Source: Dyadobacter flavalbus
GTDB lineage: Bacteria; Bacteroidota; Bacteroidia; Cytophagales; Spirosomataceae
Direction: 5' to 3'
Assembly: GCF_006149045.1 (NCBI RefSeq)
Contig: NZ_VBSN01000049.1
Location: 372,001-436,000, forward strand
DNA: 64,000 nt
Position numbers and translations under genes: made by a program
The notes under the pieces: model-generated
Told to the model about the DNA's origin: nothing
Seen by the model: the letters and a program-made list of their open reading frames with translations, nothing else
Databases searched by the model: none
Shown: positions 16,797-26,882 of the stretch, piece after piece
Numbering within the stretch: the first letter of the stretch is position 1
Layout of the letters: every line of letters begins with the position of its first letter

Positions 16797-17180
16797 TCAG
16801 CTTTCCGTTCTGGTCGTACCGGGAGTCACCGGTTGCCTTAGCCATAACAGCACCCCTAGCAGAATCAGGGCCACCAAAGCCGGAATGCCACCAGCAAGAC
16901 CACCCGGAATTTTCGTTGCATGCATAAATACGGCGCCAACCATGATGATAAGCAGGCCCATTGCAGCCAGCCGGGTCAGGCGGGGCACCAGCAGGCCGAT
17001 GCCGCCCAGTAATTCGGCACCTCCCACCACGTAGGCTAATAAGCCGGGCAGCCCCAGGTTACCAAACATGTTTACCGTGGCAGACATGTCACGAAGTTTG
17101 TTAAAGCCTGCAAAAATGAAAAACAAGCCGAGTAATACTTGTAGAATCCAGGCAATTGTGTTGCGAAGAGAAGCAGACAT
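16797..17180 (-). CDS. DoxX family membrane protein
   Basis: A 127-residue protein with four hydrophobic segments: IAWILQVLLGLFFIFAGFNK, a segment including GLLAYVVGGAELLGGIGLLV, LAAMGLLIIMVGAVFMHA and IPALVALILLGVLLWL. The FAGFNKL motif after helix 1 and the GGAELLGGIGLL motif in helix 2 are typical of DoxX-like proteins. These have loosely defined roles in redox or thiol stress and as quinol oxidase subunits. It stands alone, convergent with the kinase gene. Confidence 0.85.
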   Translation of the reverse strand: MSASLRNTIAWILQVLLGLFFIFAGFNKLRDMSATVNMFGNLGLPGLLAYVVGGAELLGGIGLLVPRLTRLAAMGLLIIMVGAVFMHATKIPGGLAGGIPALVALILLGVLLWLRQPVTPGTTRTES

Positions 17181-17684
17181 CGTTAAACCGGTTGAAGTTA
17201 TTTATCAATTTGAAAGATACTGAAATAAAAATTATGCTGAATACGATCAACCGAAATTTATAACTGTGTTAAAAGTTAAAACATACGCAGGAACCAGAAA
17301 GATAATCTGGCCGCAGGAAACAGGAGCCGTTACAGGAAATCAGAAAGTTTCACAACCATGCAGAAGATGCCGGGAACCCAGACTTCAGAAACGAATCTGC
17401 CGGTACAACTTCAGTGACGCCGGTAACCTGAAAATTCTGTTGATTGTCAACCCGGATTATTTGTCAGCTGAATTTATGCTTTCAAAAATGTTCAGATTAA
17501 AACGGCAAGTAAACGTGTTTGAAGACAACACGGTTTTATTGCAGGCTGCATCCATGTAACGCTGCCAAAAATTCAAATAAAAATAATAGGTACTCAAACA
17601 ACAGGTAAAGCCTTGCCGGTTTGATCTTCTTAAGCTGGAATCCCAAAGCTGACAACGTTTTTCACCTGATCCGATCCAGCGCTT
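17181..17684. other. Interval upstream of the amidohydrolase gene
   Basis: No supported gene in 504 bases. A 97-codon plus frame at 17266-17559 is rich in basic residues and cysteine with no recognisable domain and no plausible ribosome site, so I leave it out. The flanking genes diverge. Confidence 0.45.
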
Positions 17685-18686
17685 ATGAATAAAATTTATT
17701 TAATTCTACCGGGTACTGTATTCCTGGCTCTGATACTCAGTATTTCTTCTCTGGCACAGAAAGCAGGGACCAGCCACCTTCCCATTATTGACGTACACGT
17801 ACATGCGATGAAGGTGAATCCGGCTTTCAGCGCCGATTTATGTCCCTGGTTTTTGAGTAACATGCCCGGCGCTAACCCGAACAGTCCGGCGCCGCCTCTT
17901 TTTAATACGGATTGTGCCCAGCCTCTCAAAGCGGCCAGATCCGATAAAGAATTTCAGGATTCCCTGATTGCCACCATGAAGCGGCTGAATATGGCCATTA
18001 TCGCCAGCGGAGATGCAGGTATCATCCGTAACTGGCAAAAAGCAGCGGCACCGGGCCGCGTCATTCCCAGCCTCAGTATAAGTTCTTCCGAGGAGATGTC
18101 CGTCGTTGCATTTACCGATTCATTGTCCAAGGGATTTTATAAAGTAATGGGCGAAGTAGCCCCGCAGTATCAGGGATTTTCACCCAGTGACAAATCGCTG
18201 GACGGCTATTTTGCCGCTGCCGAAAAACTCAATATTCCGGTGGGCATTCACATGGGTACCGGTGGCAATGGCAACATCAATATCAACAATCCAAAATACA
18301 GGGCATCACTGGGAAATCCGTTTTTGCTGGAAGACTTGCTGGCCCGTCATCCCAAATTGCAGGTGTGGGTAATGCATGCCGGTTATCCTATGATGGATGA
18401 AATGCTTGCTTTAATGGGGGCAAATGCTTACGTGTATGTAGACATAGCGGGTATGATCTGGAGTTATCCGTTAGAGGAAGTAAATAACTATATAAAGCGG
18501 CTTGTGCAGGCAGGTTTCGGCAAGCGGATCATGTATGGTACCGACCTGATGGTATGGCCCAAACTTCTGGAAACATCCATCGGGGTCATTGAAAATGCTT
18601 CTTATTTATCCTTCGACCAGAAACGCGATATTTTATTTAATAACGCCGTCCGTTTTTTCCGGCTGGATGAAAGCAAGTTTAAGTAA
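17685..18686 (+). CDS. Secreted amidohydrolase-family (TIM-barrel) protein
   Basis: A 333-residue protein with an N-terminal signal peptide (MNKIYLILPGTVFLALILSI, cleavage near SLAQ). The metal-binding amidohydrolase 2 pattern is visible: IIDVHVHAM after strand 1, GIHMGTGG in the middle, VMHAGYP later and MYGTDLM near the end, supplying the histidines and the aspartate. The family includes decarboxylases and lactonases acting on aromatic or cyclic substrates. The periplasmic location is unusual for it but common in Bacteroidota. The substrate is unknown, and no operon partner is adjacent. Confidence 0.85.
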   Translation: MNKIYLILPGTVFLALILSISSLAQKAGTSHLPIIDVHVHAMKVNPAFSADLCPWFLSNMPGANPNSPAPPLFNTDCAQPLKAARSDKEFQDSLIATMKRLNMAIIASGDAGIIRNWQKAAAPGRVIPSLSISSSEEMSVVAFTDSLSKGFYKVMGEVAPQYQGFSPSDKSLDGYFAAAEKLNIPVGIHMGTGGNGNININNPKYRASLGNPFLLEDLLARHPKLQVWVMHAGYPMMDEMLALMGANAYVYVDIAGMIWSYPLEEVNNYIKRLVQAGFGKRIMYGTDLMVWPKLLETSIGVIENASYLSFDQKRDILFNNAVRFFRLDESKFK

Positions 18687-19016
18687 ATGAATCGGAAACA
18701 TTGGCCGGCTGACGTACTGCGCTCGGATCCGGCCGGGAATTCATATGCTTGGACGGATAAATCAGATGAGGGTTGCATCGGCTCTGAAGATTGTCGGAAA
18801 AGCCCTGTATGGAAGCATTGTTGGCCTACAGGTTGATCTTGTTGCTTTTTGTGGATTTTTTACGATGCGGACGGCATAGCAGGCATCGTAGTATATATCC
18901 TGAAAAACTGGTCCTCTTTCTTTGATTGTAAAATCCAGTCGTTGGTTTAAAGCCTGCTGAATGGAAACGAAAAGAGCTGCCTTATTCAAGACAGCTCCTG
19001 AGGATACATTCCCGGA
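18687..19016. other. Interval between amidohydrolase and DUF2383 genes
   Basis: No gene can be supported in 330 bases. A 75-codon minus frame at 18762-18989 has a loosely protein-like start (MNKAALFVSIQQALNQRLDF) but a frequent-proline, basic end and no family resemblance; it might be a decayed fragment. The region lies between convergent genes. Confidence 0.4.
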
Positions 19017-19472
19017 TTAAGATTTGGCAATATCTCTCAAAACTTTGATCCTGTCATGTGCCGCATTGATTCCGGTTGCCTGGCTGCTTAGTATTGACTG
19101 CGCATTATGGTCAAGTTCGTTATTCGCCAAAGCATCTTTATAAGCCTTTTTGATTGCATCTTCGCCTCGTTCAGCTTCGGACAAAATGCTTGCACGGTCA
19201 CTGCCGCCGAATAGCGACTTCACATCAATCCAGACGCGGTGCAGGGTGCCACTTACACTTTTATCCGTTTCAAGATGCGGCGCAGAGCCTGTTACAGCGG
19301 ATAGTTCCTGCACGTTTTTACGGCTTTGCTGGGCATATTCTTCAAATAACTCCTTAAGATCCGTGTTTTCATCCTTGATGTCGGCGATGGCCTTTTCAAA
19401 ACCAGCTACACGGTCGTTATTTATTTCAATCAGATCATTGATTATACCGGTTGTATTTCCTGTACTTGCCAT
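19017..19472 (-). CDS. PA2169/DUF2383 family four-helix-bundle protein
   Basis: A 151-residue all-helical, ferritin-like-size protein. The N-terminal NTTGIINDLIEINNDRVAGF and the later HRVWIDVKSLFGGSDRASIL segments are characteristic of the PA2169/DUF2383 family, general-stress proteins of unknown chemistry. It contains acidic residues on helices 1 and 2 that could bind metal. It is monocistronic. Its neighbours, including the catalase and DUF892 genes farther along, fit a stress-related part of the chromosome, though they are not one operon. Confidence 0.85.
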   Translation of the reverse strand: MASTGNTTGIINDLIEINNDRVAGFEKAIADIKDENTDLKELFEEYAQQSRKNVQELSAVTGSAPHLETDKSVSGTLHRVWIDVKSLFGGSDRASILSEAERGEDAIKKAYKDALANNELDHNAQSILSSQATGINAAHDRIKVLRDIAKS

Positions 19473-20039
19473 AGGGATTATTGAGGTTTGTTTAAAAAAT
19501 ACTTTTAAGAAAACTGTGCCATAAAGCCACAGAGCTCCTCAGGAAATACCGGACGTCACTTGCCGGCAGCCTTTTTCAGGATACCGCGTTCCGGCTGTGC
19601 AACATGGAGTTTTTTCCTCGGTTCAATGCGCGCCAGTTTGAACTCCTTAGCGGATAGGTTTTTCTCCGGATATTAAGTATCAGGTTGTAAAATTTTCTAT
19701 TAACGCAATGTTCAATTAAAAGCAGCAGGTAAAGACCACTACTACCTTCCAGAATTGGTGGTGTGTGAAAGGGTAGCATAGTTTTTTAAGGCAGAATGCG
19801 GCGGTTGCAAAAGCGGCCGTAAAATCAATATTATCCATGCCAATCATTTATTTGCGGATATCTGTGCTTTTGTCGAACTCGAATGCTTAAATTAGTGGGG
19901 AAAACAAACCACTTTGCCCCGAAAACCAAACTTTATATCAAGGTTACTCAGACTGCTCTCAAAGAATCAGCTTAGTTTAAACTCAAACTTGTGTAACATC
20001 AGTTACAAACTCAACTTTCCCAAACTTCAAACGGATTAC
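19473..20039. other. Divergent intergenic region before the large T9SS protein
   Basis: 567 bases between a minus-strand gene and the 20040 plus-strand gene. Open frames here (for example 19576-19779 minus) lack protein character. The in-frame stretch 19914-20039 upstream of the T9SS protein is treated as 5' leader because its residues precede a normal signal sequence. Confidence 0.45.
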
Positions 20040-23000
20040 ATGATGGATAAAAACTTTACTGCCGTACCACAACAAGAAAAGCTGTTATCTTTTAAATGGT
20101 GGGTGCTCCTGATCATTGGTTTTTTAATCAGTAGTCACGGGCAAGCTCTGAACCTGGCTTCGGTTACTGCAGAACCTGTCCATAAAAAGGATGTCTCCGG
20201 AACAGGTCCGGATAATATCCTGGCAGGTGAGCAGATCACGAGCTTTACTTTGATTAACTCAGTCACAAAGGCAACCATACAAACACTAACCAATGGCAGT
20301 ACGCTTAATTTAGCTGCCCTGCCTACTAAAAATATCAATATCAGGGCAAATACCAGCCCTGGTGTTGTCGGAAGTGTTGTATTCACCCTAAGTGGTACCC
20401 AAAGCCGGACACAGATTGAATCGCAGGCCCCCTACGATTTGTTTGGCGACGATCTGGACTGGACCCCGGCGGTAGGAAGCTATAACTTAAGCGCGACTCC
20501 TTATTCAGCGGCCAAAGGCCTGGGCACGGCCGGCACAGCCCGATCCATCTCTTTCAAGGTTGTAAATCCGCAGACAGTCCAGGTAAACTTTCAGGATCCC
20601 GCCACAGTTCCGCCTGCGGGCTGGGTGCGGGATTATGGCCAGGCTTATGGCCTGCGGACCGGCACCAACCAGGGAAAAAACCTGCGCTATGGCTGGAAAA
20701 AACGTCTGGATGGCAGCTTGCTTGATATTTCTGTTGGCGGCGACACGCCCGGCAACGGCAGAAATCGCAACTGGTCGGCCAATGTACTGCAAGGTACTTT
20801 AATGCACATGCAATCCGATGATATTGTCGGCAACTTCAATGGTATCAAGGCAGAAGGTTACTGGGAGATCGAAGTACCCAATGGCCCCTACGACGTAACG
20901 GTTTCGGCGGGTGACGCTGGTATCTATCCTTTTCCCGAAAAACACAGTCTGAATGTAGAGGGAGTTGAGGCAATAAACGACTTTATTCCCAGCGGATTGG
21001 CTAATTCTGCCACACGCTTTGAATCGGCTACAGTACGGGTAATGGTTTCGGATGGCAACCTGACCATTAATGCGGATGGCGGTATCAATACTAAAATCAA
21101 TTCTGCCCGCATTGTGCCCGCTGCCAGTGGTCCTTATGCGTACTGGTCTGTAAATGAACAGCAGCTGGCCATCGAGAAAGGCAGCTCCACCGTCAGCAAA
21201 ACCTTTTCTCTGGAACTAAGCAACTCTGGAAACACCAATGCTTCCTATACCTTATCGGCGGCATACGAGGCAGGCGGCAGTGGCTGGCTTAGCTTCAGTA
21301 CCACGCATGGCGGCACGGAGCCGAACGTTACGTTTAATTATGCTGCTGCCGAAAAGCTGCCGGTTGGCACGTATAAAGCGACGGTCAAAGCGGTGGCTGC
21401 AGGTATAGACAGCGGTAACTTCAGCGTACAGGTAAAAGTAACTGCTCCCCGCCCCTACGTAATTTCCTCCACACCGGTGGATGGCGCCACCAATGTAAGC
21501 GTAAATACTTCCAGTATTGCCGCCAATAACCTTTTTGTTCCCGAGGTTGAGGGATATACAGGCGGCGTAGACAACAGTACGATTACAAACAGCACGGTAA
21601 AGCTGCTGAAAGTAGTGGACGGCACGACCACCCAGATTCAGGGCGTGGTACAAGGTACCGGCGGCGGGGATGCCATCAGCTTTTCGCCTACGTTTGCCCT
21701 GGAAGCGAATACGACTTACAAGTTTATGGTAACGGATGGTGTAAAATCATATAGTAAAGCTTCTTTTGTTCCGTATACGGCTACTTTTACCACAGGTGCC
21801 GCCCTTGAGCCAACCGATCCTCTATCCGTTGAATTCACCAAGGTGGCCATTGCCGGAACCCAGCATAAAGTATATGCTTCTTTGGTTATTGGTCCGGACG
21901 ACAAGTTTTACGCCCTGCGGCTGGATGGTGTAATTGAAAAATTTACAATTGACCGCACCAGCGGTATGCTTGGCAATCCGCAGTTAATTACCACGCTGGT
22001 GAATAAATACGGAGCCCGTTCGGCAATAGGATTGGTCTTCGATCCGGCTTCTACTGCCACCAACCTGATCGCTTATGTTTCTCATTGCTCTTCCAAACTG
22101 GTAAATGCGCCCGAGTTTGATGGTAAAATTTCCAAACTGACGGGAACAGGCCTGGCTACCGAGCAGCTACTGGTCACCAATCTGCCCCGCTCCACAAAAG
22201 ACCACCTGGTGAACAGCCTGGCGTTTGGTCCTGACAAGGCTTTGTATTTCAATCAGGGCAGCAACAGTTCCATGGGGGCTTATGATGGCTCCTGGCAGCG
22301 CACGGAAAGCTTGCTTTCCGGGGCGATACTGCGTCTGGATTTAACAAAACTGAACGGAACCACGCTGAATGTTAAAACAACTTCCAATCAGAGCTTGATC
22401 AATTCAGCCGGTACAAGCCAGCTGCATCTCTCCGACAGTACTTATAATCCGTATGCTACAAATGCTCCGCTTAAAATCTATGCTTCAGGTATCCGAAATG
22501 CCTATGATCTGGTGTGGCACACTAACGGACAGTTATATGCTCCGGCTAACGGCTCCGCAGCCGGGGGCAATACGCCCGCTTCCATAGCAGGAACCCGGCG
22601 GCCGGATGGCACTTTCTATAATGGCCCGTCCATACCCGCTACTTCGGGGGTTCAGGTCCAGAATGACTGGTTATTCCGTATCAAGCCGAACGGTTATTAT
22701 GGTCACCCCAATCCGCTGCGCGGCGAATACGTTTCCAACCGGGGGAATAAAGACAACAGCAAATACCCCACTACCGTGGGCGCGGATATAAATTACCGGG
22801 GAGCAGCCTTCGACTTCGACCTGAACCGATCACCTAATGGCGTTATTGAATACAAGAGCAATACCTTTAATGGAGCCTTGAAAGGTAAATTGCTGGTGTG
22901 CCGCTTCAGCGGAGGAGGCGATATCATTGTGCTGGAACCAGGCTCGCTGGTGAAAGGCAGTACGGAAAGCCTTTACGATATCAAAAGATCCTATACAGGG

Positions 23001-24038
23001 GCTGGTACCAACGGTTTGGTGGGGATGTCCGGTTTTATCAATCCGCTGGATATTGTGGAAGACGTGAAAACAGGAAACTTGTACGTAATTGAGTTTAACT
23101 GGAACAACATACCCGACAGAACTTCCCAGATTACGTTATTAAAGGTGAGCAGCCTGTCTGACAGCGAAGGGTTTGCTACCGCTTTCCCAAGTAAAATATC
23201 GGCAGTAGAAGTAGTAGGAGTTACTTCCACTGCTACTTCCACGACAAACACTGCTACCACCTCCAGCTTCGCCGCAAGTCCTTCTCAAACCATTGCCATG
23301 AGAACAGCCGGCGGTGATGACGACAATAACGGTAATGATGATAAAGACGATGATGATGATCACAATGACGAGGATGGTATTATACGTGATTTCTCCACAG
23401 TGGCGCTGCACACCGTTACGATCTCCAATACCGGCCGGGGCAACCTGGTACTAAAAGGACTGGCCATTACCGGTGCTGATGCCGGCGAATTCAAGATGTT
23501 TGGTGAGCCTGGTGTTAACCCGAATAAACCTGTAAAAATCCGAAAGAACAGTTCTGTAACTTTTAACATTGCTTTTTATCCAAAATCCAAAGGAGAGAAA
23601 TTGGCAAAACTGGAAGCTGTCGGCAAGAAAAAGAAAAAGGATCAGGTGGTATCCGTCGAGCTGTCCGGCCTGGGGATTTCTTACGAAGCTGATTCTTCCA
23701 TGGCCGGTGCTCGGCAGGCAAGTACCCAAAAGCAGGTTACCGCCAGAACCACCGATCAGACAACGGCAGACGCACCCGTCCTGAAGATTTATCCAAATCC
23801 AATACAGAACGGAGAGAAAATCTATATTGACCTGTCAAATTTCGCAAAAAACGAGCCGGTAACCATCACCATGCACGACCGGTATGGACAGCTGTATCAG
23901 GCAAAAACCGTTGACACCGATGCACAAGGAGGTACATCCGTGGAAATGCCTGTTATCAAGGCCATGAGACCGGGTATTTACATTATTAAAGCGCATACCG
24001 CCTCCGGTGTGGAGCAGTCGAAATTTATTATGGAGTAG
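20040..24038 (+). CDS. Multidomain secreted T9SS cargo: malectin-like, Ig-like, sugar-dehydrogenase-like propeller
   Basis: A 1332-residue secreted protein. A signal segment at about 15-37 (LSFKWWVLLIIGFLISSHGQ region) is followed by a beta domain (45-175), a malectin-like carbohydrate-binding domain (about 178-358, VNFQDPATVPPAGWVRDYGQ), a BACON-like domain (365-470), a Big_5 Ig-like domain (473-587), a glucose/sorbosone-dehydrogenase-like beta-propeller (about 597-1033, with LVWHTNGQLYAPANGS and FRIKPNGYYGHPNP), an Asp-rich linker (about 1090-1113), a choice-of-anchor D domain (about 1120-1213) and a type A T9SS sorting domain (1247-1332, LKIYPNPIQNGEKIYIDLSN to the end). It is probably cell-surface attached and binds or oxidises glycans. 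The ATG at 20040 or 20043 fits the signal; the frame opens at 19914. Confidence 0.88.
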   Translation: MMDKNFTAVPQQEKLLSFKWWVLLIIGFLISSHGQALNLASVTAEPVHKKDVSGTGPDNILAGEQITSFTLINSVTKATIQTLTNGSTLNLAALPTKNINIRANTSPGVVGSVVFTLSGTQSRTQIESQAPYDLFGDDLDWTPAVGSYNLSATPYSAAKGLGTAGTARSISFKVVNPQTVQVNFQDPATVPPAGWVRDYGQAYGLRTGTNQGKNLRYGWKKRLDGSLLDISVGGDTPGNGRNRNWSANVLQGTLMHMQSDDIVGNFNGIKAEGYWEIEVPNGPYDVTVSAGDAGIYPFPEKHSLNVEGVEAINDFIPSGLANSATRFESATVRVMVSDGNLTINADGGINTKINSARIVPAASGPYAYWSVNEQQLAIEKGSSTVSKTFSLELSNSGNTNASYTLSAAYEAGGSGWLSFSTTHGGTEPNVTFNYAAAEKLPVGTYKATVKAVAAGIDSGNFSVQVKVTAPRPYVISSTPVDGATNVSVNTSSIAANNLFVPEVEGYTGGVDNSTITNSTVKLLKVVDGTTTQIQGVVQGTGGGDAISFSPTFALEANTTYKFMVTDGVKSYSKASFVPYTATFTTGAALEPTDPLSVEFTKVAIAGTQHKVYASLVIGPDDKFYALRLDGVIEKFTIDRTSGMLGNPQLITTLVNKYGARSAIGLVFDPASTATNLIAYVSHCSSKLVNAPEFDGKISKLTGTGLATEQLLVTNLPRSTKDHLVNSLAFGPDKALYFNQGSNSSMGAYDGSWQRTESLLSGAILRLDLTKLNGTTLNVKTTSNQSLINSAGTSQLHLSDSTYNPYATNAPLKIYASGIRNAYDLVWHTNGQLYAPANGSAAGGNTPASIAGTRRPDGTFYNGPSIPATSGVQVQNDWLFRIKPNGYYGHPNPLRGEYVSNRGNKDNSKYPTTVGADINYRGAAFDFDLNRSPNGVIEYKSNTFNGALKGKLLVCRFSGGGDIIVLEPGSLVKGSTESLYDIKRSYTGAGTNGLVGMSGFINPLDIVEDVKTGNLYVIEFNWNNIPDRTSQITLLKVSSLSDSEGFATAFPSKISAVEVVGVTSTATSTTNTATTSSFAASPSQTIAMRTAGGDDDNNGNDDKDDDDDHNDEDGIIRDFSTVALHTVTISNTGRGNLVLKGLAITGADAGEFKMFGEPGVNPNKPVKIRKNSSVTFNIAFYPKSKGEKLAKLEAVGKKKKKDQVVSVELSGLGISYEADSSMAGARQASTQKQVTARTTDQTTADAPVLKIYPNPIQNGEKIYIDLSNFAKNEPVTITMHDRYGQLYQAKTVDTDAQGGTSVEMPVIKAMRPGIYIIKAHTASGVEQSKFIME

Positions 24039-24056
24039 TTTATTCAATTGCTGTAT

Positions 24057-24101
24057 AAAAAACAGGGTGCCTCATTTTTGAAATGAGGCACCCTGTTTTT
24101 T
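24057..24101. terminator. Strong bidirectional intrinsic terminator
   Basis: A perfect 15-bp stem (24063-24077 with 24081-24095, arm CAGGGTGCCTCATTT) and a TTG loop, flanked by A6 on the left and T6 on the right, so the helix can extend to 21 bp. It lies between the stop of the plus-strand T9SS gene and the stop of the minus-strand catalase gene and can end transcripts from both sides. Confidence 0.95.
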
Positions 24102-24115
24102 ATACTATTGCTTTA

Positions 24116-26305
24116 TCAGGAAGGCACCTTTCTTGGTTTTTCACGTTCCCAGAAACGGTGCATGGCAATGGCCAGAATGAATTTATCCGCCAGTTCAGAT
24201 GCGTTTTCACTGATAACAATGCCTTCTCTGAGCACGTTTTTATCAGAGAAGTCTGCCGGCAGTTTACTGCTGAAATACGTCGCTTCAATCACCTGCATGG
24301 CCGAGCTGTCTGCTGCTATGGGTTTGCAGTGCCGGAACGCTTCATTAAGAAAATGTACAGCATCTGCTTCGGCTTCAATGCTGGCGACACTGTTTGTTCC
24401 TCCCGGTACATACACCGCATCATATAAAACCGATGCAGCATTCAGAAAGCTGTAATCAACGGCAATTTGTGTATCATTTTCAGAAATGATAAATCCCTGA
24501 TGCGGAGCAATGATTTCAACTACGGCCCCTGCACTGGTCAATGCGGACCTGACTGCATTCAGGGACTTTTCGTTCACACCGTCAGCCGCCAGAAATGCTA
24601 TTTTTCTGGTTTTGATGCTGTCCTTTGGTGTATTGGCCATGCTCAGGGCAGCAGAAGCTGTAAGCTTTCCTTCTGTAATGACCGGCTGATAGTCCTTCGG
24701 ATCTGCGTCGGCAGGATAGCTGTGGTTTATGGGTTGTTCAGGCTGCTGAGGCACGGTCAGTCCCAATGCATATCCAACGCCGGAAGCAAGGGATTTATCA
24801 ATAAGGGACAAAATCCCCAGCATGCGCTCACGGATTGCAACCGTTTTAACCTTGCCAAGTTCAAAGCTCAGTGCATCAATGATATGATTTTTTTCAGGAT
24901 CGGACTGGCTGTTGAAAAACAACCTGGCCTGACTGAAATGATCAAAAAAGCTCTTGCTTCTTGCACGCACTTTACGGGCATCAATTTTCTCCGGATAGGA
25001 TGTATACCCACCTTCCTGAGCCTTTGCCTGGTACGGCGCGCCATCGCCAAGAGAATTGGGACTGTAGCTTACCTTCCCGCGGTTGATGGTCTGGCGCATG
25101 TAGCCGTCCCTTTGATTATTATGTACGCTGACAATCGGCCGGTTGATCGGGATCTCCTGAAAATTGGGGCCACCCAGACGGATCAGCTGTGTATCGGTAT
25201 AGGAAAACAGCCTTCCCTGCAACAGGGGATCATTTGTAAAATCAATACCCGGAACAACATGTCCGATATGGAATGCAACCTGTTCGGTTTCGGCAAAGAA
25301 ATTATCCGGGTTACGGTTCAGTGTCAATTTGCCCACGCGCTGTACCGGCACAAGTTCTTCGGGGATGATCTTGGTGGAATCAAGCAGGTCAAAATCGAAT
25401 TTGTGCTCATCGGCTTCCGGCACCACCTGAATGCCCAGTTCCCATTCCGGGAAATTTCCGCTCTCAATCGCATCCCAAAGGTCCCTGCGGTGAAAATCGG
25501 GATCCTTGCCCGAGATTTTTTGTGCTTCGTCCCAGGCTACGGAATGTACGCCCAACAGTGGTTTCCAGTGGAATTTGACAAAGTTAGACTCGCCTTTGGC
25601 ATTGATCAGCCGGAATGTATGTACGCCGAAACCTTCCATCATCCGGTAACTGCGCGGAATAGCCCGGTCGCTCATCACCCACATGATCATATGTGCCGAT
25701 TCCGGCATAAGGGAGATAAAATCCCAGAACGTGTCGTGGGCAGAAGCTGCCTGTGGAATTTCGTTGTCAGGTTCAGGCTTTACGGCATGGACAAGGTCCG
25801 GGAATTTGATGGCATCCTGAATAAAAAAGACAGGCATGTTATTTCCCACCAGGTCAAAATTGCCTTCCTGTGTGTAAAACTTGACGGCAAATCCCCTTAC
25901 ATCACGTGCCAGATCCGTAGAGCCCCGCGATCCGGCAACCGTTGAAAAACGGACAAATACCGGTGTTTCCAAAGAAGGGTCTGAAAGAAAATGCGCTTTT
26001 GTAATTTCTGACAATGATTCATATACTTTAAAGACGCCATGTGCGCCGGAACCACGCGCGTGCACAACACGCTCCGGAATCCGTTCGTGGTCAAAGTGCG
26101 TAATCTTTTCTCTCAGTATGAAGTCTTCCAGCAAGGATGCGCCGCGTTCACCGGATTTCAGTGAATTCTGATCATCATTGATTTTTACGCCGTGGTTTGT
26201 AGTCATAAACGCACCCGCTGCTTCCTCCTTGTGAGGTTCGAGATGGTCTAATTTATCATTATCAGGTTGGTTAACTGGTATTTCGGAGTCTTTATTAGTC
26301 GCCAT
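24116..26305 (-). CDS. katE: Large-subunit monofunctional catalase (HPII type)
   Basis: A 729-residue haem catalase that dismutates hydrogen peroxide. The distal histidine motif is RVVHARGSGAHGVF, the distal asparagine lies in VGNNMPVFFIQD, and the proximal haem tyrosine in RLFSYTDTQLIRLG. Length and a C-terminal flavodoxin/DJ-1-like domain (about 570-720, KIAFLAADGVNEKSLNAVRS onward, with VLYDAVYVPGGTNS) define clade 2 enzymes such as E. coli KatE. The N-terminal arm is long and hydrophilic, also typical. It lies 25 bases downstream of the DUF892 gene, in one stress operon. Confidence 0.95.
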   Translation of the reverse strand: MATNKDSEIPVNQPDNDKLDHLEPHKEEAAGAFMTTNHGVKINDDQNSLKSGERGASLLEDFILREKITHFDHERIPERVVHARGSGAHGVFKVYESLSEITKAHFLSDPSLETPVFVRFSTVAGSRGSTDLARDVRGFAVKFYTQEGNFDLVGNNMPVFFIQDAIKFPDLVHAVKPEPDNEIPQAASAHDTFWDFISLMPESAHMIMWVMSDRAIPRSYRMMEGFGVHTFRLINAKGESNFVKFHWKPLLGVHSVAWDEAQKISGKDPDFHRRDLWDAIESGNFPEWELGIQVVPEADEHKFDFDLLDSTKIIPEELVPVQRVGKLTLNRNPDNFFAETEQVAFHIGHVVPGIDFTNDPLLQGRLFSYTDTQLIRLGGPNFQEIPINRPIVSVHNNQRDGYMRQTINRGKVSYSPNSLGDGAPYQAKAQEGGYTSYPEKIDARKVRARSKSFFDHFSQARLFFNSQSDPEKNHIIDALSFELGKVKTVAIRERMLGILSLIDKSLASGVGYALGLTVPQQPEQPINHSYPADADPKDYQPVITEGKLTASAALSMANTPKDSIKTRKIAFLAADGVNEKSLNAVRSALTSAGAVVEIIAPHQGFIISENDTQIAVDYSFLNAASVLYDAVYVPGGTNSVASIEAEADAVHFLNEAFRHCKPIAADSSAMQVIEATYFSSKLPADFSDKNVLREGIVISENASELADKFILAIAMHRFWEREKPRKVPS

Positions 26306-26330
26306 TGATAGGTATTTTTAATGAGATTTT

Positions 26331-26882
26331 TCAGGCTTCATGGGAAGCTTTGTAGTTTACATTGTTTTCTGCAATTTCGGTCAGCAGGCTGTCTGCCTCT
26401 TTTTCCTCACTTAATGTCTGGGCCAGTATTTCTGCCACATCATCATGGCCGAGTGTCTGAGCCAGCTGCGTGAGTCCTCCGTATGTTGCAATTTCATAAT
26501 GTTCTACTTTCTGAGATGCCAGGATGATTCCCACATCCCTGGTAGCAGTGCCGGCCTCGGTGCTCTCCACAATGCTTTCACCTTCTTTGGCCAGACCTCC
26601 CATCGCATCACATTTCTTGGCAATGGCTTTTTCTCCCAGTATGTCAAAAATCTGTTCAAGTCTTTTCACATGCGTTTTTGTAACTGTAAGGTGTTCCTGA
26701 AGCGCACTGCTTAAAGCACTGGAAGTTGCGGAAGAAATCATTTTGGGAAGGGTTTTTACCAGATGGTTTTCTGCCCAGTATATGTCCCGGACAGAATCCA
26801 GAAACAATTCATTTAATGCTGGGTCTGCTTTACCCGAGGTTTTGGTTTTGAACTTTGGTTCTGTTCCAGATTCGTTTTTCAT
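26331..26882 (-). CDS. DUF892 (YciE-like) ferritin-fold protein
   Basis: A 183-residue ferritin-like four-helix protein. ELFLDSVRDIYWAENHLVKT is the signature first helix of the YciE/DUF892 family, followed by TKTHVKRLEQIFDILGEKA and SQKVEHYEIATYGGL, which carry the glutamate and histidine metal ligands. The family binds iron and is induced by general or osmotic stress. It is directly upstream of katE (25 bases) and is probably cotranscribed, so peroxide removal and metal handling are joined. The ATG at 26882 is preferred; upstream in-frame residues to 26960 do not match the family. Confidence 0.85.
   Translation of the reverse strand: MKNESGTEPKFKTKTSGKADPALNELFLDSVRDIYWAENHLVKTLPKMISSATSSALSSALQEHLTVTKTHVKRLEQIFDILGEKAIAKKCDAMGGLAKEGESIVESTEAGTATRDVGIILASQKVEHYEIATYGGLTQLAQTLGHDDVAEILAQTLSEEKEADSLLTEIAENNVNYKASHEA

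Noticed and set aside
23310..23380. GAT-rich tract that looked like a DNA repeat
   Set aside because: It simply encodes the Asp-rich linker of the T9SS protein in frame; no tandem unit is kept.
24467..25945. 492-codon plus-strand open frame opposite the catalase gene
   Set aside because: It is the mirror of a long, well-conserved catalase gene; its own sequence has no domain and is rich in Cys/Arg/His as antisense frames are.
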